NCBI RefSeq assembly: GCF_006546625.1
Contig: NZ_VIAR01000001.1
Coordinates: forward strand, 124,001 to 188,000
Direction of reading: 5' to 3'
Length of the DNA stretch: 64,000 nt
Source: Haloflavibacter putidus
Lineage (GTDB): Bacteria; Bacteroidota; Bacteroidia; Flavobacteriales; Flavobacteriaceae
Part shown: positions 17,646-29,000 of the stretch, piece after piece
Layout: the number at the start of each line of letters is the position of its first letter
Numbering within the stretch: the first letter of the stretch is position 1
The notes under the pieces: generated by a model
Told to the model about the DNA's origin: nothing
Seen by the model: only the letters and a program-made list of their open reading frames with translations
Database searches by the model: none
Made by a program: the position numbers and the translations under genes

Positions 17646-19568
17646 ATGGCACAAAATATTTACGCCAATATTCCCGAAGGCGATTTAAAAGATAAATGGA
17701 GTACTTATAAAAACAAGGCAAAACTGGTAAGTCCCAACAATCGTAAAAAGCTAGAAATAATTGTTGTAGGAACCGGCTTGGCGGGAGCTTCGGCCGCAGC
17801 TTCTCTTGCCGAAATGGGTTACAACATAAAAAGTTTCTGTTTTCAAGATTCGCCAAGACGCGCACATTCTGTTGCCGCGCAAGGTGGCGTTAATGCCATG
17901 AAAAACTATAAAAACGATGGCGACAGCGTTTACCGCATGTTTTATGACACCTTAAAAGGAGGCGATTTTAGAGCTAGAGAAGCAAATACCTATAGATTGG
18001 CAGAATGTTCTGCCAGTTTAATAGATCAAGCAGTGGCGCAAGGCGTTCCTTTTGGTAGAGAATACAGCGGTTATTTACGCAACCGTTCTTTTGGCGGCGT
18101 GCAGGTTTCCAGAACATTTTATGCGCGCGGACAAACGGGACAACAATTACTTTTGGGTTCTTACCAAGCTTTAATGCGGCAAAAAGAAGCCGGCAAAGTA
18201 CAGTTATTTGCCCGCCACGAAATGCTGGAATTAATTACCATAGATGGCAAAGCAAAAGGAATAATTGCCCGTAATTTAGACACGGGAAAATTAGAACCTC
18301 ACAGCGCACACGCCGTAGTTTTGGCTACCGGCGGTTTTGGAAAAATCTATTATCTTTCTACGCTGGCAATGGGTTGTAACGCTTCGGCAATTTGGCGCGC
18401 CCATAAAAAAGGAGCTTGGATGGCCAATCCCAGCTGGACGCAAATTCACCCAACAAGTTTGCCACAAAGCGGCACTTACCAATCTAAACTAACCTTAATG
18501 TCTGAATCTTTACGGAATGATGGCAGGATCTGGGTACCAAAAGATAAAAACGAAACCAGAAAACCAAACGAAATCCCGGAAGAAGAACGCGATTACTATT
18601 TGGAGCGTAAATATCCAGCTTTCGGAAATTTGGCACCTAGAGATATTGCTTCGCGTTCTGCCAAAGAACAAATTGATGCCGGAAAAGGCGTTGGCCCCTT
18701 AAAAAATGCCGTTTATTTAGATTTTAAACACGCGTTAAAAGAATATGGTAAAGAAATTATTAGCGAGCGTTATGGTAACTTATTTAAAATGTACGAAAAA
18801 ATTACAGGTGTAAATGCCTACAAAGAACCTATGAAAATTTCTCCCGCGGCTCATTTTTCTATGGGCGGACTTTGGGTAGATTATGATTTACAAACCAACA
18901 TTCCCGGTCTTTTTGCCATTGGCGAAGCAAATTTTTCAGATCATGGCGCCAATCGGTTGGGTGCAAATTCTTTATTGCAGGCTTGTGTAGATGGGTACTA
19001 CATTTTGCCTTATACTCTGCAAAATTATTTGGCAGACCAAATTCAAGTAGAAAAACCAGCTATTAATCATCCAGCCTTTACCACTTCCGTAAAGGAAATA
19101 AAAGCGCAGCTACAAGAATTTATTCAGAATAAAGGCAACAAAACCGCCGAAGAATACCACCGCGAATTAGGGAAAATACTCTACGACAAATGTGGTTTAT
19201 CGCGCTCCAAAAAAGGATTGGAAGAGGCAATTGCTTCTATAAAAACTTTACGGAAAGATTTTTCGGAAAATTTATTAGTTCCCGGCAAAGAAGAAGAAAT
19301 TAACAGCGAATTGGAAAAAGCAGGTCGGGTAAAAGATTATTTAGAACTGGCAGAACTTATGTGCTTAGACGCGTTAAACCGAGACGAGTCTTGCGGCGCA
19401 CATTTTAGGGAAGAATACCAAAGTGATGAAGGCGAGGCAGAACGCAACGATCAAGATTTCTGTTATTCTGCCGCTTGGGAATGGCACAAAACCGCCTCAA
19501 CACCCGTTTTACATAAAGAACCGCTGGTATTTGAATTTGTGAAACCTACCAAAAGGAACTATAAATAG
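17646..19568 (+). CDS. sdhA: succinate dehydrogenase/fumarate reductase flavoprotein subunit
   Basis: 640 residues. The FAD-binding dinucleotide motif is [18 protein letters not shown] near residue 40, the covalent flavin histidine lies in the [15 protein letters not shown] region, and the C-terminal [14 protein letters not shown] motif is intact. Substrate-binding residues appear in HPTSLP and in the RDIASR motif. With sdhB and sdhC it forms Complex II on the inner membrane, linking succinate oxidation to menaquinone. Three CTTTACGGAA-family words lie in this gene (18508, 19085, 19246). Confidence 0.97.
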   Translation: MAQNIYANIPEGDLKDKWSTYKNKAKLVSPNNRKKLEIIVVGTGLAGASAAASLAEMGYNIKSFCFQDSPRRAHSVAAQGGVNAMKNYKNDGDSVYRMFYDTLKGGDFRAREANTYRLAECSASLIDQAVAQGVPFGREYSGYLRNRSFGGVQVSRTFYARGQTGQQLLLGSYQALMRQKEAGKVQLFARHEMLELITIDGKAKGIIARNLDTGKLEPHSAHAVVLATGGFGKIYYLSTLAMGCNASAIWRAHKKGAWMANPSWTQIHPTSLPQSGTYQSKLTLMSESLRNDGRIWVPKDKNETRKPNEIPEEERDYYLERKYPAFGNLAPRDIASRSAKEQIDAGKGVGPLKNAVYLDFKHALKEYGKEIISERYGNLFKMYEKITGVNAYKEPMKISPAAHFSMGGLWVDYDLQTNIPGLFAIGEANFSDHGANRLGANSLLQACVDGYYILPYTLQNYLADQIQVEKPAINHPAFTTSVKEIKAQLQEFIQNKGNKTAEEYHRELGKILYDKCGLSRSKKGLEEAIASIKTLRKDFSENLLVPGKEEEINSELEKAGRVKDYLELAELMCLDALNRDESCGAHFREEYQSDEGEAERNDQDFCYSAAWEWHKTASTPVLHKEPLVFEFVKPTKRNYK

Positions 19569-19575
19569 CAAGGTT

Positions 19576-20331
19576 ATGGAGATACATCTTAAAATATGGC
19601 GACAAAAAAACCAAGAAAGTAAGGGGGCGTTAAAAAATTATACCTTGACGGAAGTAAATCCTGCAATGTCTTTTTTGGAAATGCTGGATATGCTTAATTT
19701 AAAACTAGCCAAAAAAGGCGAGCAGCCCGTAGAATTTGGTCACGATTGTAGAGAAGGTATTTGCGGGCAATGCGGGATGATGATAAATGGTATTGCACAC
19801 GGACCGTTAAAAAATACCACCACTTGCCAATTACATATGCGCACATTTAAAGATGGCGATACGATTTATATTGAACCTTTTAGGGCAAAAGCTTTTCCTG
19901 TAATTAGAGATTTAAAAGTAGATAGAACTGGTTTGGATGCTATTATTGCTGCCGGCGGCTATATTGCTGTTAACACCGGCCAGGCGCCAGAAGCCAATAG
20001 TATTCCGGTAACGCATTATGAAGCAGAAAATGCTTTTGATGCCGCAGCGTGTATTGGTTGCGGGGCTTGTGTGGCATCGTGCAAAAACGCCAGCGCAGCA
20101 CTTTTTACAGCATCTAAAATTTCTCATTTTGCCAATTTACCCCAAGGTAAAAAAGAAAGTGCCCAGCGGACTGTAAAAATGGTAAACCGAATGGAAGAAC
20201 TGGAATTTGGTCATTGCACCAACACAGAAGCCTGCCAAGTAGAATGTCCACAAGATATTTCTGTATTGCATATTGGCCGTATGAATTATGAATATAACAA
20301 GGCTAAATTAAAGAAAAAAAAGAAGTTGTAA
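19576..20331 (+). CDS. sdhB: succinate dehydrogenase iron-sulfur subunit
   Basis: 251 residues. The N-terminal plant-type ferredoxin domain has the [2Fe-2S] cysteines in CREGICGQCG and the later CQLHM. The C-terminal domain has CIGCGACVASC for [4Fe-4S] and CTNTEACQVECP for the third cluster. It passes electrons from the SdhA flavin to the quinone site in SdhC. The gap to sdhA is 7 bases. The protein ends in a lysine run (KLKKKKKL). Confidence 0.96.
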   Translation: MEIHLKIWRQKNQESKGALKNYTLTEVNPAMSFLEMLDMLNLKLAKKGEQPVEFGHDCREGICGQCGMMINGIAHGPLKNTTTCQLHMRTFKDGDTIYIEPFRAKAFPVIRDLKVDRTGLDAIIAAGGYIAVNTGQAPEANSIPVTHYEAENAFDAAACIGCGACVASCKNASAALFTASKISHFANLPQGKKESAQRTVKMVNRMEELEFGHCTNTEACQVECPQDISVLHIGRMNYEYNKAKLKKKKKL

Positions 20332-20447
20332 AATATACACTATTTAATACATATTATACATTTCTAGAATCAGATCATACATTTTAAGAACTTAATTCAA
20401 ATTTTATTCATAAATTAGTAGTTGTTTAACACTAAAACTATAAAATT

Positions 20448-21425
20448 ATGAAGAATAATTTACCGAAATTAGGATTATTATTATTGATTGGTGTATTTGG
20501 CGCTTGCAGCAGTGACGACAGTAACAGCGAGCAACAAATAGATGCCACCGTTAATGATTTATTTCAGGTGCAAAATGCTAATCTTCAGCACAAAGAATTT
20601 CCTACCGCTACCTCAGATGCTACATTAGAGATAGTAAGTATAAACACCAATGTAATTCCCGGCGGAACTTCGTATGCTACCATTCAAACCAGTACTCCTG
20701 CACAAAAAATTTATGTAGGTGCTGTTGAAGAAGCTGGTTATTATGAAATACAACCGGAAAACAGTGCAGAATTAGATCAAAACTTTATTTTAAAAATCAA
20801 CCAGTTAAACGAGGAAGAAAGTTTTACGGTTAGATTGGCCTATTTAGATGAAAACAATCAAGTGAGCCAGACCGTATATGCAGATCTTTTAGTAACCAAC
20901 GTAGGCACGGGAACTTTGCAGGTAAGTCTTTCTTTTGATAACGACAAAGACGTAGATTTACACCTAATAGAGCCAGATGGCGAACATATTTTTTACGCTA
21001 GTATGAGCAGTAGTAACGGAGGAGAATTAGATTTAGATTCTAACCCAGGCTGTTCTATTGACGGTATTAATAACGAAAACATTTTTTACCCGGAAGATGC
21101 AGAATTAGATGCCGGAACCTATTCTGTATACGTAGATATGTATTCCAATTGCGACGAAACTATTGCTACTAATTTTGTAGTTTCGGTTTATCTAGATGGG
21201 GTAGAAATTACTACTTCAGGAAACAATCCTTACAGCGGTAATTTTCCGGTAGGTTTCCCAAGTAATCATGGCGGCTCAGGTATAGAAAATGACATAGCTC
21301 CTGTTCTAACTTTTGATATTACAGAAGATCCGGCTAGAGCAGTTTCGGCAGCCAAAAAAGTGTTTGAGCCAAAACCTTTAACGCAAAGTGCTAAAGATAA
21401 ATTAGAAATTTCTAATCAACGATAA
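20448..21425 (+). CDS. DUF2135 (YfaP-like) lipoprotein
   Basis: 325 residues with a lipoprotein signal (LLLIGVFGACSSDDSNSE). Residues of about 160-265 resemble the YfaP/DUF2135 beta-sandwich: LQVSLSFDNDKDVDLHLIEPDGEHIFY, then GGELDLDSNPGC and GTYSVYVDMYSNC. The Asp-rich LDLDSN and DKDVDLH loops may bind calcium. The region before it looks like another beta domain. Position after the acidic SSDDS suggests surface or outer membrane location. It is a single gene with its own terminator; the function is unknown. Confidence 0.78.
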   Translation: MKNNLPKLGLLLLIGVFGACSSDDSNSEQQIDATVNDLFQVQNANLQHKEFPTATSDATLEIVSINTNVIPGGTSYATIQTSTPAQKIYVGAVEEAGYYEIQPENSAELDQNFILKINQLNEEESFTVRLAYLDENNQVSQTVYADLLVTNVGTGTLQVSLSFDNDKDVDLHLIEPDGEHIFYASMSSSNGGELDLDSNPGCSIDGINNENIFYPEDAELDAGTYSVYVDMYSNCDETIATNFVVSVYLDGVEITTSGNNPYSGNFPVGFPSNHGGSGIENDIAPVLTFDITEDPARAVSAAKKVFEPKPLTQSAKDKLEISNQR

Positions 21426-21449
21426 TTGCTTAACCAAAGCTAAGTTGTT

Positions 21450-21488
21450 AAGGCAGGCGCAATTTATTTTGTACCTGCCTTATTTTTT
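21450..21488 (+). terminator. rho-independent terminator after the DUF2135 gene
   Basis: AAGGCAGG pairs with CCTGCCTT around a 16-base loop and is followed by ATTTTTTT. It lies 25 bases after the stop at 21425. Confidence 0.75.
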
Positions 21489-21588
21489 TATAAGCCATTT
21501 AAGGATTTCTTGTAAAAATAATGCGATGTATCGGAATATGTACAAATGCACCAAATGTTGTATCTTAGTAAGCATAATTTGTAAACAA

Positions 21589-21948
21589 ATGGCAGCACAC
21601 AACGATTTAGGCCAAATTGGCGAAGCAATGGCAGCCGAACACCTGCTTAAAAACGGCTATAAAATTTTAGAACGCAATTACCGTTACCTAAAAGCCGAAG
21701 TAGATATAATTGCCCAAATGGGCAACACGCTTTGCGCGGTAGAGGTAAAAACCAGAAGTACGCCAGATTTTGGCAATCCGCAAGATTTTGTAAAACCGAA
21801 GCAAATTCAGCTTTTGGTAAAAGCCATAGACCATTACGTTAGCAGCAAAGATTTAGATGTAGAAGTGCGTTTTGATATTGTAGCCATAATTAAAAACAAA
21901 AGTGGCACGCGCTTAGAGCATTTAAAAAATGCTTTTTATCATTTTTAA
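21589..21948 (+). CDS. YraN family (UPF0102) protein
   Basis: 119 residues from the ATG at 21589 (MAAHNDLGQIGEAMAAEHL), matching the usual length of about 120. The open frame extends to 21445, but that part covers the terminator of the gene before and has no family similarity. The fold is a restriction-endonuclease-like core with motifs YLKAEVDIIAQ and LCAVEVKTR, which supply the Asp and the ExK pair of PD-(D/E)XK nucleases. The in vivo role of the family is not settled; a link to DNA metabolism is likely. Confidence 0.9.
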   Translation: MAAHNDLGQIGEAMAAEHLLKNGYKILERNYRYLKAEVDIIAQMGNTLCAVEVKTRSTPDFGNPQDFVKPKQIQLLVKAIDHYVSSKDLDVEVRFDIVAIIKNKSGTRLEHLKNAFYHF

Positions 21949-22030
21949 GCAGTCAAAATCTTAAAAAAATTAACATTTTTAAAGTTTTTTATAGAGTAAG
22001 TCGTTATATTGCGGTTAAACCTTTCTAACC

Positions 22031-25000
22031 ATGCAAAAACTTTACTTACTTCTAGTTTTCTCTTTCTTCTTTTCTTTTTCTAATGCTCAGGATGCGCCAT
22101 TTATTACTACTTGGGAGGTAGAGGCGAATGATTTGGAAATAACTATTCCTACTACAGGAAGCGGATATGATTATACAATTGACTTTGGCGATGGAACTGT
22201 CGAGAATAACGTATCTGGGAATATTTCTCATACTTATGATTCTCCGGGAACATATACCGTAAGTATTACTGGTGATTTTCCTAGGATATATTTTCTTGCA
22301 TCTCCATATCGTCATAGGATACAAAGTGTTGAGCAATGGGGGGACATAGAATGGGCATCAATGCAAGGAGCATTTTTATTTTGCAAAAATCTTATCCTTA
22401 ATGCCAATGATACTCCAGATTTAAGTCAAGTTACTGATATGAGTAAAATGTTTTATAATGCTGAGTCGTTGAATCAATCTCTAAATAATTGGGATGTTTC
22501 TAATGTTACTAATATGAATGGAATGTTTTACGGAACAACTACTTTCAATCAATCCCTAAATAATTGGGATGTTTCTAATGTCACTAATATGGGCGGGATG
22601 TTCAGTTATACGGATGCTTTTAACCAACCATTAAATGAATGGGATGTTTCAAGTGTTAATGATATGAGTAAAATGTTTTATAAAGCAGAGTCCTTTGATC
22701 AACCTCTTAATAATTGGAATGTTTCGAGTGTTACTGATATGAAGGAAATGTTTTTCCACGCAACTTCTTTTAATCAATCCTTAAGTGATTGGGACGTTTC
22801 TAATGTTATAAATATGAATTCTTTGTTTAGCGGGGCTGTAAAATTCAATAAACCTTTAAATAATTGGGATGTATCTAATGTTTCAGATATGGGTCGTATG
22901 TTCAGTTATACACGTAAATTTAATCAATCAATTAATAATTGGAATATTCTTAGCGTAACCGACATGAACAGTATGTTTAAAAATGCAAGTTCTTTCAACC
23001 AACCATTAAATAGTTGGGATGTTTCTAATGTGAGCTTTATGGCTAAAATGTTTTCTAACGCTATATTATTTAATCAGCCTTTAAGTAATTGGGATGTTTC
23101 CAATATTACTAATCTAGAAAGTATGTTCTTAGATGCTTGGAATTTTAATCAAGACTTATCGAATTGGAATTTTAATGGAAATGTTGATTTATCTAATTTT
23201 TTAAATAACTCTGGTTTAGATATAGCAAACTACGATTTACTTCTTTCAAGATTTCAAGATCTAAACCTTCAAAACGTAAATTTATCTGCTTGGAATTTGA
23301 TTTATTGTGATGCTACTACACACAACTATCTTACCGAAGATTTAGGTTGGTCTATAGATGGAGACGCTTTATTGGTAAATTGCAATACGTCAATACCTGA
23401 AGATGCCTTCGTAACACGATGGGAAGTATCAAATGCAGATTTAAGTATCACTATTCCTGCTAATTTTTCGCAAAATTATAATTACTCTATTGATTTTGGT
23501 GACGGTACCTTATTTAATAATCAAACCGGAAGTATTACCCACACTTATGGTGCGCCAGGAATATATGTTATAAGTATAACTGGACAATTCCCACATATTA
23601 TTTTAGGTGCAGAGCAAGGCTATAAACTTAGAAGTATTGAGCAATGGGGAAATATTGAATGGGAATCTATGAGAAAGACGTTTGAATCTTGCATTAGAAT
23701 GGTTATTAATGCAACTGATACACCAGATTTAAGTCAAGTAACAAACCTAAGTTTTATGTTTCACAATGCACGAATTTTTAATAGATCAATAAATAATTGG
23801 GATGTATCTAATATTACTAATATGAACGCTATGTTTAGTGGAGCTACTAGATTCAATAAGCCTTTAAATGAATGGAATGTTTCAAATGTTACCAATATGA
23901 AAGGAATGTTTGAGGAAGCTGAGTTTTTTGATCAGCCCTTAAATAATTGGGATGTTTCTAGTGTTACAGATATGAGTTTAATGTTTTACGGGGGGACATT
24001 TAATCCTAAATCATCATTTAATCAACCTATAGGCAATTGGAATGTTTCAAATGTAACAAATATGGCACAAATGTTTCACAATTCACCCTACTTCAATCAG
24101 CCATTAAACAACTGGGATGTTTCAAATGTTACAAACATGGAACGGATGTTTCAATTTTATGATTCAGATAATACTTCGGGAACAAATTCCTTCAATCAGC
24201 CACTTAATAATTGGAACACTAGTAATGTTACAGATATGGATTGGATGTTTCTTAACAATAAACTATTTAATCAACCATTAAATAATTGGCTTGTAGACAA
24301 TGTAACGAATATGAGAGGTATGTTTAGTAATACTACAAATTTCAACCAGAACCTATCCAATTGGAGTTTTAACAATGAGGTGACTCTTAATAGTATCGAT
24401 GATTATGGCTTTATAGAAAACAGCGGTTTAGATCCTTTCAACTATGATGCTTTACTGGCACGTTTTGAAGAATTGGGTATAGAAAATAAAACCCTAATCG
24501 CAGACAATCTAGAATATTGCAATGCGGGGGTTAGAAACGAATTGATAGACAATCTTGGTTGGACAATAAGCGGCGATAGCGTTTCGGAAGATTGTGCTTT
24601 CAATTATGTATCTGGAAATCTTCATTATGATGATAATAACGACGGTTGCGACAATAACGATATACCTGCAGAAGGTTTTCTTATAAATGCCAATGACGGC
24701 ACCTACGATTTTGGTACTTTTAGTTTGGCAGACGGAACTTACAATTTGAATTTACTTGAAGGTAATTATACCATTACATTAAACAACCTGCCTCAATATT
24801 ATACTGTAAACCCAGAAACCACAACATTTAATTTCACAGGTGCCGGCGAGCAGGAACAACTAGATTTCTGCCTTACCGCCAATCAAACAGTAGAAGATCT
24901 AAACATAACACTATTACCAACATCAGAAGCCCGGCCCGGTTTTGAAGCAGATTACCAATTGGTAGTAGAAAATATAGGAACGCAGAGTCTTGCTACGGCC

Positions 25001-25942
25001 AACATCAGCTTGATATTCGACGACACCAAACAAAGTTTTGTAAGCGCAACTCCGGCAGAAACTTCCAGTACAAACAATCAATTAAATTTTGAAGTAAATA
25101 ATTTACCGCCTTTTGGGCAGCAGGTAATAGATTTTACCATGCAAACCTTTCAGCCGCCAACAGTAAACGGAGACGACATTTTAAATTTTACCGCTACTAT
25201 TAGTCCAAATGCTAACGATTATACACCGGAAGATAATACATTTATTTACGAACAAACCGTGGTAAACTCTTTTGACCCTAACGACAAGCAGGTTTTACAA
25301 GGCGAACAAGTGCATATAGACAAAGCCGACCAATATTTAGATTATCTTATCCGTTTTCAAAATACCGGAACAGCAAGCGCCATCAACGTGCGTATTTTAG
25401 ATACTTTACATCCAGATTTAGATTACAGCACCATAAAACTCATAAGTGCCAGCGCAGATTATCGCGTAGAAATAACCAATGGCAACGAAGTCGAGTTTAT
25501 TTTTGATGATATTTATTTACCGCACGCGGACGAAAACGAACCCGAAAGTCACGGTTTTGTAGCTTATAAAATCAAACCAAAAGCAGGCGTTGCAATTGGC
25601 GATGTAATAACCGGCGATGCCAGTATTTTCTTCGATTTTAACGCGCCTATTATTACCAATACCGTTTCCACGGAATTTGTTGACGATCTCAACACAGATA
25701 GTTACAGCTTAGAAAACCTGGTACGCATTTACCCAAATCCGGTAACTGACTTGCTTAATATAGAAACCGCAGAGAATATCCAGTTAAAAAGTTTAAAATT
25801 ATATAATCTGCAAGGACAAGAATTGCTTCAATTTCCGCAAAGCACAAAAAGAATTAATTTATCGCAACTAAGCGCAGGAATGTATATTTTAAAAGTGCAA
25901 ACAAACCAAGGTTCTATTAATCAACAGATTCTTAAACAATAA
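22031..25942 (+). CDS. T9SS-secreted BspA-type repeat protein with duplicated module
   Basis: 1303 residues with a signal peptide. Two homologous modules follow each other. Each has a PKD-like domain (DYTIDFGDGTVENN near residue 47; NYSIDFGDGTLFNN near residue 485) and then a run of 25-residue BspA/DUF285 repeats (consensus FNQPLNNWDVSNVTNMxxMF): 10 units at about residues 126-400 and 8 units at about 563-785. Next come a CnaB-like region (NLHYDDNNDGCDNND), a DUF11-like beta domain (FDPNDKQVLQG) and a C-terminal type A sorting domain (VRIYPNPVTDLLNIE, ending LKVQTNQGSINQQIL). It is probably secreted and attached to the cell surface, where such repeats often mediate adhesion. The repeat half is more AT-rich than the C-terminal half. 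Confidence 0.92.
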   Translation: MQKLYLLLVFSFFFSFSNAQDAPFITTWEVEANDLEITIPTTGSGYDYTIDFGDGTVENNVSGNISHTYDSPGTYTVSITGDFPRIYFLASPYRHRIQSVEQWGDIEWASMQGAFLFCKNLILNANDTPDLSQVTDMSKMFYNAESLNQSLNNWDVSNVTNMNGMFYGTTTFNQSLNNWDVSNVTNMGGMFSYTDAFNQPLNEWDVSSVNDMSKMFYKAESFDQPLNNWNVSSVTDMKEMFFHATSFNQSLSDWDVSNVINMNSLFSGAVKFNKPLNNWDVSNVSDMGRMFSYTRKFNQSINNWNILSVTDMNSMFKNASSFNQPLNSWDVSNVSFMAKMFSNAILFNQPLSNWDVSNITNLESMFLDAWNFNQDLSNWNFNGNVDLSNFLNNSGLDIANYDLLLSRFQDLNLQNVNLSAWNLIYCDATTHNYLTEDLGWSIDGDALLVNCNTSIPEDAFVTRWEVSNADLSITIPANFSQNYNYSIDFGDGTLFNNQTGSITHTYGAPGIYVISITGQFPHIILGAEQGYKLRSIEQWGNIEWESMRKTFESCIRMVINATDTPDLSQVTNLSFMFHNARIFNRSINNWDVSNITNMNAMFSGATRFNKPLNEWNVSNVTNMKGMFEEAEFFDQPLNNWDVSSVTDMSLMFYGGTFNPKSSFNQPIGNWNVSNVTNMAQMFHNSPYFNQPLNNWDVSNVTNMERMFQFYDSDNTSGTNSFNQPLNNWNTSNVTDMDWMFLNNKLFNQPLNNWLVDNVTNMRGMFSNTTNFNQNLSNWSFNNEVTLNSIDDYGFIENSGLDPFNYDALLARFEELGIENKTLIADNLEYCNAGVRNELIDNLGWTISGDSVSEDCAFNYVSGNLHYDDNNDGCDNNDIPAEGFLINANDGTYDFGTFSLADGTYNLNLLEGNYTITLNNLPQYYTVNPETTTFNFTGAGEQEQLDFCLTANQTVEDLNITLLPTSEARPGFEADYQLVVENIGTQSLATANISLIFDDTKQSFVSATPAETSSTNNQLNFEVNNLPPFGQQVIDFTMQTFQPPTVNGDDILNFTATISPNANDYTPEDNTFIYEQTVVNSFDPNDKQVLQGEQVHIDKADQYLDYLIRFQNTGTASAINVRILDTLHPDLDYSTIKLISASADYRVEITNGNEVEFIFDDIYLPHADENEPESHGFVAYKIKPKAGVAIGDVITGDASIFFDFNAPIITNTVSTEFVDDLNTDSYSLENLVRIYPNPVTDLLNIETAENIQLKSLKLYNLQGQELLQFPQSTKRINLSQLSAGMYILKVQTNQGSINQQILKQ
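22408..23190 (+). repeat. BspA/DUF285 repeat block 1, about 10 units of 75 bases
   Basis: Each unit encodes a variant of NNWDVSNVTNM-xx-MF with a 25-residue period. Near-identical stretches such as AATTGGGATGTTTCTAATGT recur, so the array is liable to slippage or unequal recombination. Confidence 0.85.
23718..24375 (+). repeat. BspA/DUF285 repeat block 2, about 8 units
   Basis: Same consensus as block 1 and also introduced by an ATDTPDLSQVT segment. Two units are lengthened by insertions (FNPKSS and YDSDNTSGTN), so this copy has drifted more in length. Confidence 0.83.
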
Positions 25943-25954
25943 ATTTTATAATTG

Positions 25955-25984
25955 AATATCGCCTCAAATAAAGAGGCGATATTT
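25955..25984. terminator. bidirectional terminator between BspA-type gene and mfd
   Basis: An 11-bp perfect stem AATATCGCCTC/GAGGCGATATT with a 7-base loop lies between convergent genes. Downstream T runs are modest on the plus strand. Confidence 0.7.
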
Positions 25985-26027
25985 GGTTGTAGTTTGTTAT
26001 TTTTCATTTTTCTCTAGAAAGAATAAA

Positions 26028-29000
26028 TCAAGAATTTTCCGCTACAGCTTTACCTTTTTCTTGTTTTTCCACCTTTAATGGCTGCAATACTTCTAGCGCT
26101 CTATCTACCGTGGTAATTTTTCCAAACGTGAGCAATAAGCGTAAACCGTTGCGGGTTTTCTTTTCTTTCATAACGCATTGGTGCGGATGCGTTTGTACAA
26201 ATTGCAATACTTTGGTAAAGGTTTTGGTCTGGTAAAAAGCAGATTGCTGGTCGGCTATAAAATAACCTATCATCTTGCCTTGCTTTAATATTATTTTTTC
26301 AATTCCTATTTGTGCGGCAATCCATTTTATACGTACGCTATTGAGCAAATCTACCGCTTCTGCCGGCAACTCGCCAAACCGGTCTTCTAATTCGGTTTCA
26401 AATTTTTGTAATTCTGCTTCGGTGCTTAGCTCGTTTAGTTTGGTATATAAATTTAAGCGTTCTGTAATATTATTGATATAATCGTCTGGAAAGAGAATTT
26501 CAAAATCGGTATCAATCTGGGTTTCTTTTACAAAAATCTTGTCTTCTGCTTTTTCCTGATTGGCATATAAATCTTTAAACTCGTTTTCTTTAAGCTCTTC
26601 AATAGCTTCGTTTAAGATTTTTTGGTAGGTATCAAAACCAATTTCGTTAATAAAGCCGCTTTGTTCCCCACCTAACAAATCGCCGGCCCCGCGAATTTCT
26701 AAATCTTTCATCGCAATATTAAATCCGCTGCCAAGCGCAGAAAACTGCTCTAAAGCGCTTATTCTTTTTCTGGCATCTTCTGTCATTACAGAATGTGGTG
26801 GCGTGATAAAATAAGCAAAAGCTTTTTTATTGCTTCGGCCAACCCTACCACGCATTTGGTGCAAATCTGACAACCCGAAATTGTTGGCGTTATTAATAAA
26901 TATCGTATTGGCGTTGCTTACATCCAGACCACTTTCTACAATGGTGGTAGAAACCAGCACGTCAAATTCGCCATTGATAAAGCTTAGCATTAACTTTTCT
27001 AATTTTTTGCCTTCCATCTGGCCGTGCCCTATGCCAATTTTTGCATCGGGTACTAAACGCTGCAACATTCCGGCAACTTCTTTAATGTTTTCTATGCGGT
27101 TATGAATAAAAAACACTTGTCCGCCACGTTGTATTTCATACAAAATTGCGTCGCGTATACTCTCTTCCGAAAACCTAATTACGTGACTTTCTATAGGATA
27201 TCTATTGGGCGGCGGCGTGGTAATAGTGCTCAAGTCGCGTGCGGCCATCAAACTAAACTGCAAGGTACGCGGTATTGGTGTTGCCGTTAAGGTAAGCGTA
27301 TCTACGTTTTCTTTAATGGTTTTTAGTTTATCTTTTACCGAAACGCCAAATTTTTGCTCTTCATCAACTATTAATAAGCCCAAATCTTTAAATTTCACAC
27401 TTTTATTGACTAATTGATGCGTGCCAATTACAATGTCTATCCTACCGTTTTCCAACTCTTCTAAAACCTGCCGTTTCTCTTTTGCCGTTCTAAAACGATT
27501 TAAATAATCTACCGTTACGGGCAAATCTTTTAGTCGTTCTGTAAAGGTTTGCTGGTGCTGAAAAGCCAAAATGGTGGTTGGCACTAAAACTGCTACTTGT
27601 TTGCCATTATCTACCGCTTTAAACGCGGCACGAATAGCAACTTCGGTTTTACCAAAACCAACATCACCACAAACCAGTCTATCCATTGGTCTCTGGTTCT
27701 CCATATCTTCTTTTACCGCCTGTGTGGCCGTGCTTTGGTCTGGTGTGTCTTCATAAATAAAAGAGGCTTCCAACTCGTGTTGCAAATGGCTGTCGGGCCC
27801 AAAAGCAAAACCTTTTTCTAAGCGCCTTTTGGCATATAATTCTATCAAATTATAGGCAATGTGTTTTACACGGGCTTTGGTTTTTGTTTTTAGCTTTTTC
27901 CAAGCTTTGCTGCCTAACTTATAAATTTTAGGTGCTTTCCCTTCCTTACCGTTATACCGCGAAATTTTATGTAAGGAATGAATACTTACGTATAAAATAT
28001 CTCTTTCGCCATAAAAAAGCTTAATGGCTTCTTGTTTTTTTCCCTCAACATCTATCTTTTGCAAGCCGCCAAATTTTCCAATCCCGTGGTCTATATGCGT
28101 TACATAATCGCCTACATCCAAATTGGTCAACTCCTTTAAAGTTATTGCTTGTTTTTTGGCATAACCATTTTTTAAGTGGAATTTATGATAACGTTCAAAA
28201 ATTTGATGATCTGTATAGCAAACCGTTTTTGCATCTTCTTCAATAAAACCTTGAAACATAGGAAAAACCACGGTTTTATAATGCACTTCTTCTTCCTTAT
28301 CCTTAAAAATATCCCGAAAACGCTTGGCTTGTTGCTCGCTACCACAAAAAATATAATTGGTAAAACCAGCCGCATGGTTTTTGTGAAGGTTTTCTATAAG
28401 TAAATCAAAATTCTTATTAAAAGAAGGTTGTGGTTTGGTGTGAAATTCTATACGCTGCTGCGGATTTAAAAACGCCTGACTACCAACTTCTACCGCCGAA
28501 AAACTTACAAGTTGCTTCTTGAATTCTGTTGCATTGCAAAATAATTCTTGCGGACTTTGGTGCCGAATATCTTCTGATAATTTCTTGAAAGCTTCTTCTG
28601 CTTTTTCAAACAATTTATCGAGTTGTGCGCCTAATAAATCAAGATTTTTTACAAAAACTACCGTTTTACCGGCTACGTATTCTAAAAAACCAGCCCTTAC
28701 TTCTTCCAAACGTTTATTTTCTACATTTGGCATCACCGAAATTTTCTTCACTTTGTCTGTAGAAAGTTGCGTTTCTACATCAAAACTACGAATGCTATCT
28801 ACCTCATCGCCAAAAAACTCTATACGGTAAGGTTCGTCGTTGCTAAAAGAAAACACATCAATAATGCCCCCCCGCACCGAAAAATCTCCAGGTTCTGTTA
28901 CAAAATCTACTCGCTTAAATTTGTATTCAAACAAGACTTCGTTTACAAAATCTATAGAAAGTTCATCGCCCAGATTGATTTTTAAGGTACTGCGATCCAG

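Noticed and set aside
22420-24380. CRISPR-like or tandem-repeat array
   Set aside because: The spaced near-identical DNA words are codon-level repeats of a 25-residue protein unit in one open frame, without spacers of constant unrelated sequence.
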